From Acidobacteria bacterium SCN 69-37 (lineage in GTDB: Bacteria; Acidobacteriota; Vicinamibacteria; Vicinamibacterales; SCN-69-37): a stretch of DNA of 64,000 nt. The notes beneath the pieces were generated by a model. The model saw only the letters and a list, made by a program, of their open reading frames with translations, was not told where the DNA came from and ran no database searches. The position numbers and the translations under genes were made by a program. Positions 53,189 through 60,733 of this stretch are shown piece after piece (positions within the stretch are counted from its first letter, which is position 1; each line of letters opens with the position of its first letter). The stretch is taken from positions 62,001-126,000 of the forward strand of contig MEDJ01000002.1 in NCBI GenBank assembly GCA_001724025.1, in the 5' to 3' direction.

Positions 53189-54408
53189 GTGCGGTACTCC
53201 GCGTTGATCTTCACGTACTCGGCGCTGAAATCGCAGGTCCACATCGTCGCCTCGTGCGGGCCGCCGAGGCCGAGGTCGACGACGACCGTCACGTCGGCAT
53301 CCTGCAGCACGGCTTCCGCCAGCGGCGTGCGCTCGTCGTGGGGCGTGCCCTCGTCGAAGACCTTGACGTCACCTACCCAGACCGACGCGCGATCGAGGTT
53401 GAACGCGGCGCCCGATCGCCCGGCCGCCGCCACCAGGCGTCCCCAGTTCGGATCGCCCCCGTGGATGGCGGTCTTCACGAGCGGTGAGTTGGCGATGGTC
53501 CGCGCGGCAAGCCAGGCGTCGGCGCTCGTCGCCGCGCCGGTGACTTTCACCGTCACGAGCTTCGTGGCGCCTTCGCCGCCGCGCACGATCTCGCGGGCGA
53601 GATAGCGCGCCACGTGCATGAGCGGCGTGATCAGTCGCGGATCGCGGGAATCGGTGATGGCCACGCCCGACGCGCCGGACGCCATCACGAACACCGAGTC
53701 GTTCGTCGAGCACTCGCCGTCGACGGTGATTGCGTTGAAGGTGAGATCCACGACGTACTTCAGCGCGTCGGCCAGCACACCGGGCTCGATCTGCGCGTCC
53801 GTCGTCAGGTACCCGAGCATCGTGGCCATGCGCGGCTCGATCATGCCCGACCCCTTCGTCATGCCGCCGACGATGATCGTGCCCTCGGGCGAGTCGTAGG
53901 CGGCCGCGTAGGACTTCGGGAACGGGTCGGTCGTCATGATCGCGCGCGTGGCGTTGTCGCCGCCGGTGGCCGAGAGCGCGGCGGCGGCGGCCGTGATGCC
54001 GGCGCGCACTTTCTCGATGTCGAGCAGCACGCCAATCACGCCGGTCGAGGCGACGAGGACCTCGCGATCGGCACAGCCCACGGCGGCCGCGGCGGCCGCG
54101 GCCATCTGGCGGGCCACCTGGCGTCCGGCCTCGCCCGTGGCCGCATTCGCGCAGCCGCTGTTGGTGACGATGGCGCGCGCCCAGCCGCCCGTGGCCTGGA
54201 GGTGTTCGCGCGAGACGACGACAGGCGGCGCCACGGCCTTGTTCGTCGTGAACACGCCCGCCGCCGGCACGAGCCGGTCCGCGACGACGAGCGCCAGATC
54301 GAGCGGCGCCGGTCGTGCGGGATCGCGATGCTTCTTGATGCCACACGCCACGCCCGCGGCCTGGAATCCGGCCGGTGCGGTGATGCCCCCTTCGACGATG
54401 CGAACCAC
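53185..54408 (-). CDS. argJ: Bifunctional glutamate/ornithine N-acetyltransferase ArgJ
   Basis: Recycles the acetyl group from N-acetylornithine to glutamate and may also use acetyl-CoA; 407 aa. The precursor self-cleaves before the Thr nucleophile in GMIEPRMATMLGYLTTDA. Other landmarks are TNKAVAPPVVVSREHL, ITVDGECSTNDSVFVMASG, and the GDPNWGRLVAAAGRSG region. The GTG at 54408 has AGAGG upstream. It is followed by argF and preceded by the NAGS-like gene, so both recycling and fresh acetylation are provided. Confidence 0.94.
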   Translation of the reverse strand: MVRIVEGGITAPAGFQAAGVACGIKKHRDPARPAPLDLALVVADRLVPAAGVFTTNKAVAPPVVVSREHLQATGGWARAIVTNSGCANAATGEAGRQVARQMAAAAAAAVGCADREVLVASTGVIGVLLDIEKVRAGITAAAAALSATGGDNATRAIMTTDPFPKSYAAAYDSPEGTIIVGGMTKGSGMIEPRMATMLGYLTTDAQIEPGVLADALKYVVDLTFNAITVDGECSTNDSVFVMASGASGVAITDSRDPRLITPLMHVARYLAREIVRGGEGATKLVTVKVTGAATSADAWLAARTIANSPLVKTAIHGGDPNWGRLVAAAGRSGAAFNLDRASVWVGDVKVFDEGTPHDERTPLAEAVLQDADVTVVVDLGLGGPHEATMWTCDFSAEYVKINAEYRT

Positions 54409-54422
54409 GTGAATCCTCTCCG

Positions 54423-54974
54423 TTAGGCGACAGCGCCGACAGGTGGGCGCAACGTCGTGATGGTCCCTGCCGGCCGTCCCGTGCCGAGCGGCCGTACCAT
54501 CGCGTACTGCCCGCAGTGGCGGAACAGTCCACAGGTCGAGCAGTCGCGGTCGATCTTCTCCGGCAGCCACGCGTGCGGCACGATCGAGAAGTCGTGCCGC
54601 ATGAAGAAGCGCGGATCGTGAGCCAGCGCCAACAGCGACTGGAACCCCGCGGTCCGTGCGCGGCCCGCGAGCGCGTCGACCAGCCGTGTCGCCACGCCGT
54701 GCCGCCGCAGATCGGGCGAGACGACGAGCGAGCGGACTTCGGCCAGGCGGGTCGACAGTGGCACGAGTTCGGCGCACGCCCTGATCGCGCCCTCGGCCTC
54801 GGCGACGATGAACCGCGGCGCGCGCACGCGGATCTCGTCGATCTGGCGCGGCAGCAGGTGGCCCTCGTCGCGGTGCGCGCGGATCAGCGCATCGATCGCG
54901 TCGGCATCGCCAGCCGTGGCCGGACGGAACGTGACAGCGGGATCCCCGAGCGCCGGGTGTGCGTGGACGTTCAT
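54423..54974 (-). CDS. N-acetylglutamate synthase-like GNAT acetyltransferase
   Basis: Stand-alone GNAT domain of 183 aa (short ArgA type, lacking the amino-acid-kinase domain). The acetyl-CoA-binding motif is VRSLVVSPDLRRHGVATRLVDALAGRA, and the C-terminal region has DCSTCGLFRHCGQYAMV, a cysteine cluster often seen in this bacterial NAGS group. Its ATG overlaps the argD stop, placing it firmly in the arginine operon. It likely primes the acetyl cycle that ArgJ then recycles. Confidence 0.85.
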   Translation of the reverse strand: MNVHAHPALGDPAVTFRPATAGDADAIDALIRAHRDEGHLLPRQIDEIRVRAPRFIVAEAEGAIRACAELVPLSTRLAEVRSLVVSPDLRRHGVATRLVDALAGRARTAGFQSLLALAHDPRFFMRHDFSIVPHAWLPEKIDRDCSTCGLFRHCGQYAMVRPLGTGRPAGTITTLRPPVGAVA

Positions 54975-56167
54975 TGTGCCGCCGCTCCCAGGGCCTGATC
55001 GAGGATGTCGATGGCCGCGTCCACGTGAGCGGGCGTGACGATGTACGGCGGCAGGAGGCGGAGCACCGTCCCGGACGTCCTGTTGATCACGAGCCCGCGC
55101 GCGAGGGCGGCATTGACGACGGCGAGCGCGTCGACGGTCACCTCGATCCCGGCAATCAAGCCGGCGCCGCGCACGTCGGCAATCAGGCCGGGGCGGGCGG
55201 CGGCCAGCGCGTGCAGGCGGTCGAACAGCCGCGTGCTCGCGGCGCGCATCGAGTCCTGGAGGCGATCGGCCTCGTCGAGGAACGTGAGGGCCGCGCGGCA
55301 TGCGAGCAGGTTGCCGCCGTAGGTCGTGCCGTGATCGCCGGGGACCACCGTGGCGGCAATGCGATCGGTGAGCAGTGCGGCACCGACGGGGACGCCGCCC
55401 CCGAGCGCCTTGGCCAGCGCGACCAGATCGGGCGAGAGGCCAAGCGCCTGGCTGTGCAGGAACGGGCCCGTCCGCCACGATCCTGACTGGACTTCGTCGG
55501 CAATCAGCAGCGCGCCAGTGCGGGCGCACGCCTCGCGGATGGCTTCGGCCAGCGCCGACGGAATCGGCCGCACGCCGCCTTCGCCGCGGATCGGCTCGAT
55601 GATGATGGCCGCGGTCGTGTCGTCGACCGCGGCGTGGAGCGCCGCCGGATCGTCGGTCTCGACAAACGTGGCCGTGGGGACGAGCGGCGCGAACGGCGCG
55701 CGGTAGTGATCGTCCCACGTGACCGACAGCGCGCCCATCGTCCGGCCGTGGAAGCCGTGTGCGAGCGCGACGAACTTCTGCCGCGGCTGGCCCTCTGTGA
55801 ACCAGAACCGGCGGGCGAACTTGAGGCAGGCCTCGATGGCTTCCGTGCCGCTGTTGCAGAAGAACGCGCGGTCGTGCCCGGTGAGGGCCGTCAGCCGCGC
55901 AGCGAGCTGTCCCTGCAGCGGGTGGAAATAGAGGTTCGAGGTGTGCAGCAGCGCAGCGGCCTGGTCCGCGATGGCGCGGGTGAGCGCCGGGTGGGCGTAC
56001 CCAAGCGAGGCCACCCCGATGCCCGACAGGAAGTCGAGGTACGCGCGACCGGTCTCGTCGAACAGGCGAACGCCCTCGCCGCGGGTGAACACCACGGGAA
56101 AGCGCTTGTAGTTCTGCAGCACGTGCTGCGTTTCGAGGGTCTTCACGTCCACGGTCGTCGTTGTCAT
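54971..56167 (-). CDS. argD: Acetylornithine aminotransferase
   Basis: PLP enzyme of 398 aa, class-III aminotransferase, converting N-acetylglutamate semialdehyde to N-acetylornithine. Motifs are LDFLSGIGVASLGYAHP, FCNSGTEAIEACLKFARRFW, HGFHGRTMGALSVT, LLIADEVQSGSWRTG and the PLP-lysine in VALAKALGGGVPVGA (Lys), followed by HGTTYGGNLLACRAAL. ATG 56167 is preferred; a GTG at 56191, one base after argB, would add eight residues. It may also serve the dap pathway, but dapC is present for that. Confidence 0.92.
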   Translation of the reverse strand: MTTTTVDVKTLETQHVLQNYKRFPVVFTRGEGVRLFDETGRAYLDFLSGIGVASLGYAHPALTRAIADQAAALLHTSNLYFHPLQGQLAARLTALTGHDRAFFCNSGTEAIEACLKFARRFWFTEGQPRQKFVALAHGFHGRTMGALSVTWDDHYRAPFAPLVPTATFVETDDPAALHAAVDDTTAAIIIEPIRGEGGVRPIPSALAEAIREACARTGALLIADEVQSGSWRTGPFLHSQALGLSPDLVALAKALGGGVPVGAALLTDRIAATVVPGDHGTTYGGNLLACRAALTFLDEADRLQDSMRAASTRLFDRLHALAAARPGLIADVRGAGLIAGIEVTVDALAVVNAALARGLVINRTSGTVLRLLPPYIVTPAHVDAAIDILDQALGAAAQ

Positions 56168-56192
56168 GACATCGTCCAGGGAAAGCGGCACG

Positions 56193-57041
56193 TCAGTGCA
56201 CGCGGAAACGGCTGCCCGATTCGGGCCGCGCCGGAACGACAGCGGTCAGCGTGGTGCCCGGCGCCCCGTCGACGCCGTGATCGGCGTCGAGACCGCGGCC
56301 GTCGACCAGCCGTACCGATGCGACACCAGCCATCAGCGCCGTGCGGCACGAGGCGAGCTTCGCCACCATGCCGGCCGTGGCCGTGCCAGAAGCAATCAGC
56401 CTGTCGATCCCGGCCGGGTCGAGCGCCGGGATGGTCCGGCCGGTGTCGTCGAGAACGCCCGGCGTCGCACCGGCAATCACCAGGTCGCACTCGTCGAACG
56501 CGGCCGCGATCCGGCACGCCATCACGTCGGCGTTCACGTTCAGCACCTGCCCCGGCGTGTCGTCATCGGCGAGATAGCCGAGGCTGGCGACGACCGGGAC
56601 GTAGCCGTTGGCCACGAGCAGTTGCAGCAGGCTGGGATCGGCCTGCGTCGGATCGCCAACGAGTCCCAGGTCGACGATCGCGCCGGAGGTGGCCGTGTGA
56701 GCGGCCGTGCGGCGCGCGCGGCCGAATCCCGCATCCACGCCCGTCAGCCCGACGGCCAGGACGCCGGTCCCGACCATGGCGGCTACCAGGTCGGTGTTGG
56801 CCGAGCCGGCGAGCACCGCGATGACCGCCTCGAGCGTGTCCGGATCGGTAATCCGCAGGCCGTCCACCTTCCGGGGCGTGATCTGCCGGCGCGCCAGTTC
56901 CGCGTCGATGGCGCGGCCGCCGCCGTGCACGACGATCAGGGGTCTGGTGGCCGTGAGTGTGGCCGCGAGCGCGGCAATGCGATCCCGCTGGGGGCGGCTT
57001 TCGAGCAGCTCCCCTCCGAGCTTCAGGACGAGGGGGCGCAT
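56193..57041 (-). CDS. argB: Acetylglutamate kinase
   Basis: Phosphorylates N-acetylglutamate; 282 aa amino-acid-kinase fold. Substrate loops are VLKLGGELL, LIVVHGGGRAIDAEL, KVDGLRITDPDTLEAV, LGYLADDDTPGQVLNVNADVMACRIAAAF and GVLDDTG. The ATG at 57041 begins family sequence; the frame reads on upstream through the control region without support. First gene of argB-argD-NAGS-argJ-argF. argC, needed for the next step, is not in the window. Confidence 0.92.
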   Translation of the reverse strand: MRPLVLKLGGELLESRPQRDRIAALAATLTATRPLIVVHGGGRAIDAELARRQITPRKVDGLRITDPDTLEAVIAVLAGSANTDLVAAMVGTGVLAVGLTGVDAGFGRARRTAAHTATSGAIVDLGLVGDPTQADPSLLQLLVANGYVPVVASLGYLADDDTPGQVLNVNADVMACRIAAAFDECDLVIAGATPGVLDDTGRTIPALDPAGIDRLIASGTATAGMVAKLASCRTALMAGVASVRLVDGRGLDADHGVDGAPGTTLTAVVPARPESGSRFRVH

Positions 57042-57125
57042 CAGCGGACGGCCTGTCGGCGGGTCGGGGAATGCGGGCGGCGCGCGCACGACGCGGGCAC
57101 GATCATGAATGAGAGCACAGGCAGC

Positions 57126-57139
57126 GAATACATATTCAT
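57126..57139. promoter_or_regulatory. ARG box for the argB operon
   Basis: CGAATACATATTCA, 13 of 14 positions of the TGAAT-WWWW-ATTCA consensus, with palindromic GAATA/TATTC arms (57126-57137). It lies just downstream of the predicted argB transcript start near 57144, where ArgR plus arginine would block elongation or initiation. Confidence 0.65.
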
Positions 57140-57150
57140 GCCAAGCGATG

Positions 57151-57179
57151 GTTATACATCCACGGGGCTGGCGTGTCAA
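57151..57179 (-). promoter_or_regulatory. Sigma-70 promoter of the argB operon
   Basis: Minus strand TTGACA (57179-57174), 17-base spacer, TATAAC (57156-57151): a near-consensus promoter. The start near 57144 gives a leader of about 100 bases before argB. Confidence 0.75.
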
Positions 57180-57252
57180 TGGTCCGGAGGGCTGGCGAAA
57201 TCCTGTGGAGATTCGCCGAACCGCTGGCCGGGACCGGTTCGACGGCCAGGAC

Positions 57253-57280
57253 TTGCGCGGCTGACGGCCGTCTGTATAAT
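57253..57280 (+). promoter_or_regulatory. Sigma-70 promoter of argR-argG-argH
   Basis: TTGCGC (57253-57258), 16-base spacer, consensus TATAAT (57275-57280). The predicted start lies near 57287, only about 15 bases before the argR ATG at 57302. Confidence 0.72.
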
Positions 57281-57292
57281 TGTGCGTCGCGC

Positions 57293-57306
57293 TGAATACA
57301 TATGAA
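57293..57306. promoter_or_regulatory. ARG-box-like site at the argR start
   Basis: TGAATACATATGAA: a perfect TGAAT half-site and a diverged second half, covering the expected transcript start and the argR start codon. It suggests autoregulation of argR by its product. Confidence 0.5.
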
Positions 57307-57790
57307 ATCATGGCGGCAGGCTCAGATTCTCGATGTCATCGACCACGAGGCCGTGGTGTCGCAGGAAATCCTGCGGCAGCGGCTCCGCGATCGCGGGATC
57401 GATGCGACGCAGGCCACGATTTCCCGCGATCTGAAGGAGATCGGGCTGGTCAAGCGCGCCGGTGACGGGGCTTATGTGAGGCCTGGCGCCGAGCGGCCGG
57501 ACCCGGCGTCGGGCGAGCATCTGCGTCGGGCCGTCAGTTCGCTGCTGCGGAAGTATGAGCGGGTCGACCCGCTGGTCGTGCTGCGGACCGACAGGGGCCA
57601 GGCCCAGGGGCTGGCCGAGTGGATCGACCGTGCGCAGTTGACGGACGTGGCGGGCACGATTGCCGGCGACGACACGATTCTGCTGGTGTGCCGCGGGACC
57701 GACGCCGCGGCGCGCGTCGAGGCCCGGCTCGGCGCGATGGTGCGAGGGGAAGACAGGGCCGGGCAGCCGGACGATGGCGTCCGGGTCTGA
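57302..57790 (+). CDS. argR: Arginine repressor
   Basis: Hexameric arginine-dependent repressor of 162 aa. The N-terminal winged helix contains SQEILRQRLRDRGIDATQATISRDLKEIGLVK, the ArgR DNA-reading helix; the C-terminal arginine-binding domain contains LRTDRGQAQGLAEWIDRAQLTDVAGTIAGDDTILLVCR with the GT-GDDT arginine pocket. It begins the plus-strand argR-argG-argH unit and sits beside ARG boxes facing both directions. Confidence 0.95.
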   Translation: MKSWRQAQILDVIDHEAVVSQEILRQRLRDRGIDATQATISRDLKEIGLVKRAGDGAYVRPGAERPDPASGEHLRRAVSSLLRKYERVDPLVVLRTDRGQAQGLAEWIDRAQLTDVAGTIAGDDTILLVCRGTDAAARVEARLGAMVRGEDRAGQPDDGVRV

Positions 57791-57823
57791 GTTGGCGTGG
57801 TGCAGGAAGGACTCGAACGTCTC

Positions 57824-58960
57824 ATGGATCGTATCGTTCTCGCGTATTCGGGTGGGCTCGACACCTCGGTCGCCATTCCCTGGCTGGCCGAGAAATACGG
57901 GGCCGAAATCGTGACCGTCACGATGGACCTCGGCCAGGGCAAGGAGCTCGACGACGCGCGCGAGCGCGCGCTGGCGCTCGGCGCGGTGCGGGCGCACGTG
58001 CTCGATCTGCGCAATGAATTCGCACGCGACTTCGTCCTGCCCGCGCTGCAGGCCGGCGCCGTCTACGAACAGCGTTATCCGTTGGCCACGGCGCTCGGCC
58101 GTCCGCTGATTGCCCGGCACCTGGTCGAGATCGCGCGCCTCGAGAACGCCTCGGTCGTGGCGCACGGCTGCGGCACCGAGAAGGGCAATGACGCGATCCG
58201 CATCGACCTGGCCGTGCGCGCGCTCAATCCCGATCTCGAGGTGCTCGAACCGCTCGGCGTGTGGGACGTGACCAAGCAGGAGAAGGTCGCGTTTGCGAAG
58301 AAGCGCGGCATTCCCGTGCCCGCGGGGGCCGACAGTCCCTACACGACCGACGTGAACCTGTGGGGCCGCTCGATCGAGTACGGCGTGCTCGACGATCCGT
58401 GGCTCGAGCCGCCCGACGACGTGTACGTGCTGACGCGGGCGCCGAAGGACGCGCCGGACCTGCCGGCCTACGTCGAGATCGAGTTCGAGCGCGGCGTGCC
58501 GGTGGCGATCAACGGCGTCACGCTGTCGCTCGTCGAGCTCATCTCGAGCCTCGAGACGATTGCCGGCGTGCACGGCGTGGGCCGCATCGACCTGCTGGAG
58601 AACCGGCTGGGCGATACCAAGTCGCGCGAGATCTACGAGGCGCCGGCCGGCGTGCTGCTGCACGCGGCGCACAACGAATTGCAGAAGTACGTTACGCCGC
58701 GCGATCTGGCGCGGCTGGCGTCCGAGGTCGGCGTGCGGTACGCGGACCTCGTCTACAACGGCGACTGGTACAGCCACACGCGCGAGGCGATGGATGCGCT
58801 GGTGGCGAAGGTCCAGGAACGTGTCACGGGCGCCATCCGCCTCAAGCTCTTCAAGGGCGACCACCGAGTCGTCGGGCGCACGTCGCCGTTCGGACTCTAC
58901 GATCAGGACCGGATCGCGCAGTCGGCCGACACGCGGCCGTCGCTCGAACTGCGGCCCTGA
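57824..58960 (+). CDS. argG: Argininosuccinate synthase
   Basis: ATP-driven condensation of citrulline and aspartate; 378 aa. PP-loop MDRIVLAYSGGLDTSVAIPWL, then LVEIARLENASVVAHGCGTEKGNDAIRIDLAVRAL, TTDVNLWGRSIEYGVLDDPW and IDLLENRLGDTKSREIYEAPAGVLL. The ATG at 57824 starts exactly at the family N-terminus; a GTG at 57797 would add nine residues. It lies 33 bases after argR. Confidence 0.95.
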   Translation: MDRIVLAYSGGLDTSVAIPWLAEKYGAEIVTVTMDLGQGKELDDARERALALGAVRAHVLDLRNEFARDFVLPALQAGAVYEQRYPLATALGRPLIARHLVEIARLENASVVAHGCGTEKGNDAIRIDLAVRALNPDLEVLEPLGVWDVTKQEKVAFAKKRGIPVPAGADSPYTTDVNLWGRSIEYGVLDDPWLEPPDDVYVLTRAPKDAPDLPAYVEIEFERGVPVAINGVTLSLVELISSLETIAGVHGVGRIDLLENRLGDTKSREIYEAPAGVLLHAAHNELQKYVTPRDLARLASEVGVRYADLVYNGDWYSHTREAMDALVAKVQERVTGAIRLKLFKGDHRVVGRTSPFGLYDQDRIAQSADTRPSLELRP

Positions 58961-58975
58961 ACGGGGAGACACGTC

Positions 58976-60379
58976 ATGGCGACGCTCTATTCAGGTCGTT
59001 TCAGCATCGAACCCGACGCCGAGGTGTTCGGGCACGGGCGGTCGCTGCCCGTCGACCGGCGGCTGATCGAGGACGACATCACCGGCAGCGTGGCGTGGGC
59101 GCGCGCGCTCGCGCGCGCCGGCGTGCTGTCGGAAGCCGACGCGCACGCGATCGTCGGCGGGCTCGAGGCCATCCGCCTGGCCGTGCGCGGCACGCCGTCG
59201 CTCATCATCGATGCGACAGACGAGGACGTGCACTCGTTCGTGGAACGCGAGCTCGTCGCGCGTCTCGGCGACACGGGCAAGCGGCTGCACACGGGCCGAT
59301 CGCGCAACGAGCAGGTCTCGGTCGATTTCCGCCTGTATCTCCTGCGCCGCATCCCTGTCGTCCAGCAGGCGCTGGCGGGACTCATCGAGGCACTGCTGCA
59401 CCAGGCGGAGCTTGCCGGCCGCGCCGTGATGCCGTCGTACACGCACCTGCGTCGCGCCCAGCCCGTGCTGGTGGCGCACGTGTGCCTGTCACACGCCTCG
59501 GCGTTCCGCCGCGACATCGAGCGGTTCGACACGGCACGGGCCGAGGCCGACGCCATGCCGCTCGGCTCGGGGGCCATTGCCGGGACCGCGTACGACATCG
59601 ACGTCGACTGGCTGGCCGAGACGCTCGGCTTCTCGCGCGTGGTGGCCAACAGCATCGACGCGTCCGGCGACCGGGACTTCGTCGCGACGTTCCTTTACGC
59701 GTGCGCGATGGCCATGGTGCACATCAGCCGGCTGGCCGAGGACGTCATCATCCTGTCGAGCGAGGAGTTCGGCTTCTTCGAGATCCACGACTCGGTGGCC
59801 ACCGGCTCGAGCCTGATGCCGCAGAAGAAGAACCCGGATCCGCTCGAGCTGGTGCGCGGCAAGGCGGGCAAGGCGATTGGCACGCTCACCGGGTGGCTGA
59901 CGACGCTCAAGGGACTGCCGCTCGGCTACAACAAGGATTTGCAGGAAGACAAGGCGCTGGCCTTCGACGCTGAGGATTCACTGATCGGCTGCGCGTCGGT
60001 GACGGCCACGGCGGTGCGCACGCTCACGCTGCGGCCCGACGTGGCGCGGCAGGCGGCGTCCGGCCTGTTGCTGGCGACCGAGGTGGCCGACTATCTCGTC
60101 GGCCGCGGCCTGCCGTTCCGCACGGCGCACGAGGTCAGCGGCCGGATCTCGCGCGAGCTGTATGCCGCAGGTCGCGATTTCTCGTCGCTGTCGCTCGAGG
60201 ACTGGCAGCGGTATCACGAGGCGTTCGACGCCGGCATCTTCCGGGCGATTACCCCGGAAGCCGCCGTCGAAGCCCGATTGACCCCGCAGTCGACCAATCC
60301 CGCCCAGGTGGCACGTGCGCTGGCGGCGATGCGGGAGTGGCTTGCGGCACGCGAACTCGAAGTGAGAAGTACGAAGTAA
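58976..60379 (+). CDS. argH: Argininosuccinate lyase
   Basis: Last step of arginine synthesis; 467 aa of the fumarase/aspartase superfamily. Signature GSSLMPQKKNPDPLELVRGKAG, substrate loops THLRRAQPV and LHTGRSRNEQVSVDFRLY. The last codons (LEVRSTK and the TAA) are written by the start of a GAAGT-rich inverted repeat, so the repeat appears to have replaced or extended the original C-terminus. It starts 15 bases after argG. Confidence 0.95.
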   Translation: MATLYSGRFSIEPDAEVFGHGRSLPVDRRLIEDDITGSVAWARALARAGVLSEADAHAIVGGLEAIRLAVRGTPSLIIDATDEDVHSFVERELVARLGDTGKRLHTGRSRNEQVSVDFRLYLLRRIPVVQQALAGLIEALLHQAELAGRAVMPSYTHLRRAQPVLVAHVCLSHASAFRRDIERFDTARAEADAMPLGSGAIAGTAYDIDVDWLAETLGFSRVVANSIDASGDRDFVATFLYACAMAMVHISRLAEDVIILSSEEFGFFEIHDSVATGSSLMPQKKNPDPLELVRGKAGKAIGTLTGWLTTLKGLPLGYNKDLQEDKALAFDAEDSLIGCASVTATAVRTLTLRPDVARQAASGLLLATEVADYLVGRGLPFRTAHEVSGRISRELYAAGRDFSSLSLEDWQRYHEAFDAGIFRAITPEAAVEARLTPQSTNPAQVARALAAMREWLAARELEVRSTK

Positions 60380-60464
60380 GACGTGCGAATTCGGAAAACT
60401 TCGAAGTTCGAACTTCGAACTTTCCGCAACTTCTGACTTCCCACTTCGTACTTCTGACTTGTTC
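60364..60464. repeat. GAAGT-rich long inverted repeat
   Basis: Left arm built of GAAGT and GAAGTACGAAGT units (from AGTGAGAAGTACGAAGTAAG), right arm the reverse complement (CTTCCCACTTCGTACTTCTG), with nested CTTCGAAGTTCGAACTTCG at the centre. It overlaps the argH stop and ends before the DUF2007 gene. A related tract is at 62050-62115. Confidence 0.75.
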
Positions 60465-60477
60465 GAGGAGGGTCCCC

Positions 60478-60705
60478 ATGGCGCCCAGTGAACCGGTGGT
60501 CGTTCGTCAGTTCATGAGCACTGTCGAGGCGGAGATTGCGCAGGGTGCGCTGCAGGCTGCCGGGATCGAGGCGGCGGTCAGCGCCGACGACTGCGGCGGC
60601 ATGCGGCCGCACCTCCAGGTGGGACGCGTGGCGCTGCTGGTCAGGCCCGAGGACGTGGACGAAGCCGAGCGGATCCTGGACCTGCCGGCGGAGGACGTCT
60701 CGTGA
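60478..60705 (+). CDS. DUF2007-like small signal-transducing-type protein, 75 aa
   Basis: Small protein beginning MAPSEPVVVRQFMSTVEAEIAQGALQAAGIEAAVSADDCGGMRPHLQVG and ending VRPEDVDEAERILDLP: the ferredoxin-like DUF2007 fold (putative PII-like or signal-transducing proteins). GAGGAGG lies eight bases upstream of the ATG at 60478. The frame is open further upstream but only through the GAAGT repeat. Function unknown; it precedes the DACNV-like gene by 28 bases. Confidence 0.8.
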   Translation: MAPSEPVVVRQFMSTVEAEIAQGALQAAGIEAAVSADDCGGMRPHLQVGRVALLVRPEDVDEAERILDLPAEDVS

Positions 60706-60733
60706 GCGACGAGCGCGTGGCTCGTCGACGTCG

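Noticed and set aside
60337-60477. Longer N-terminus for the DUF2007 protein
   Set aside because: The extra codons run through argH and the GAAGT repeat; the ATG at 60478 has a strong ribosome site.
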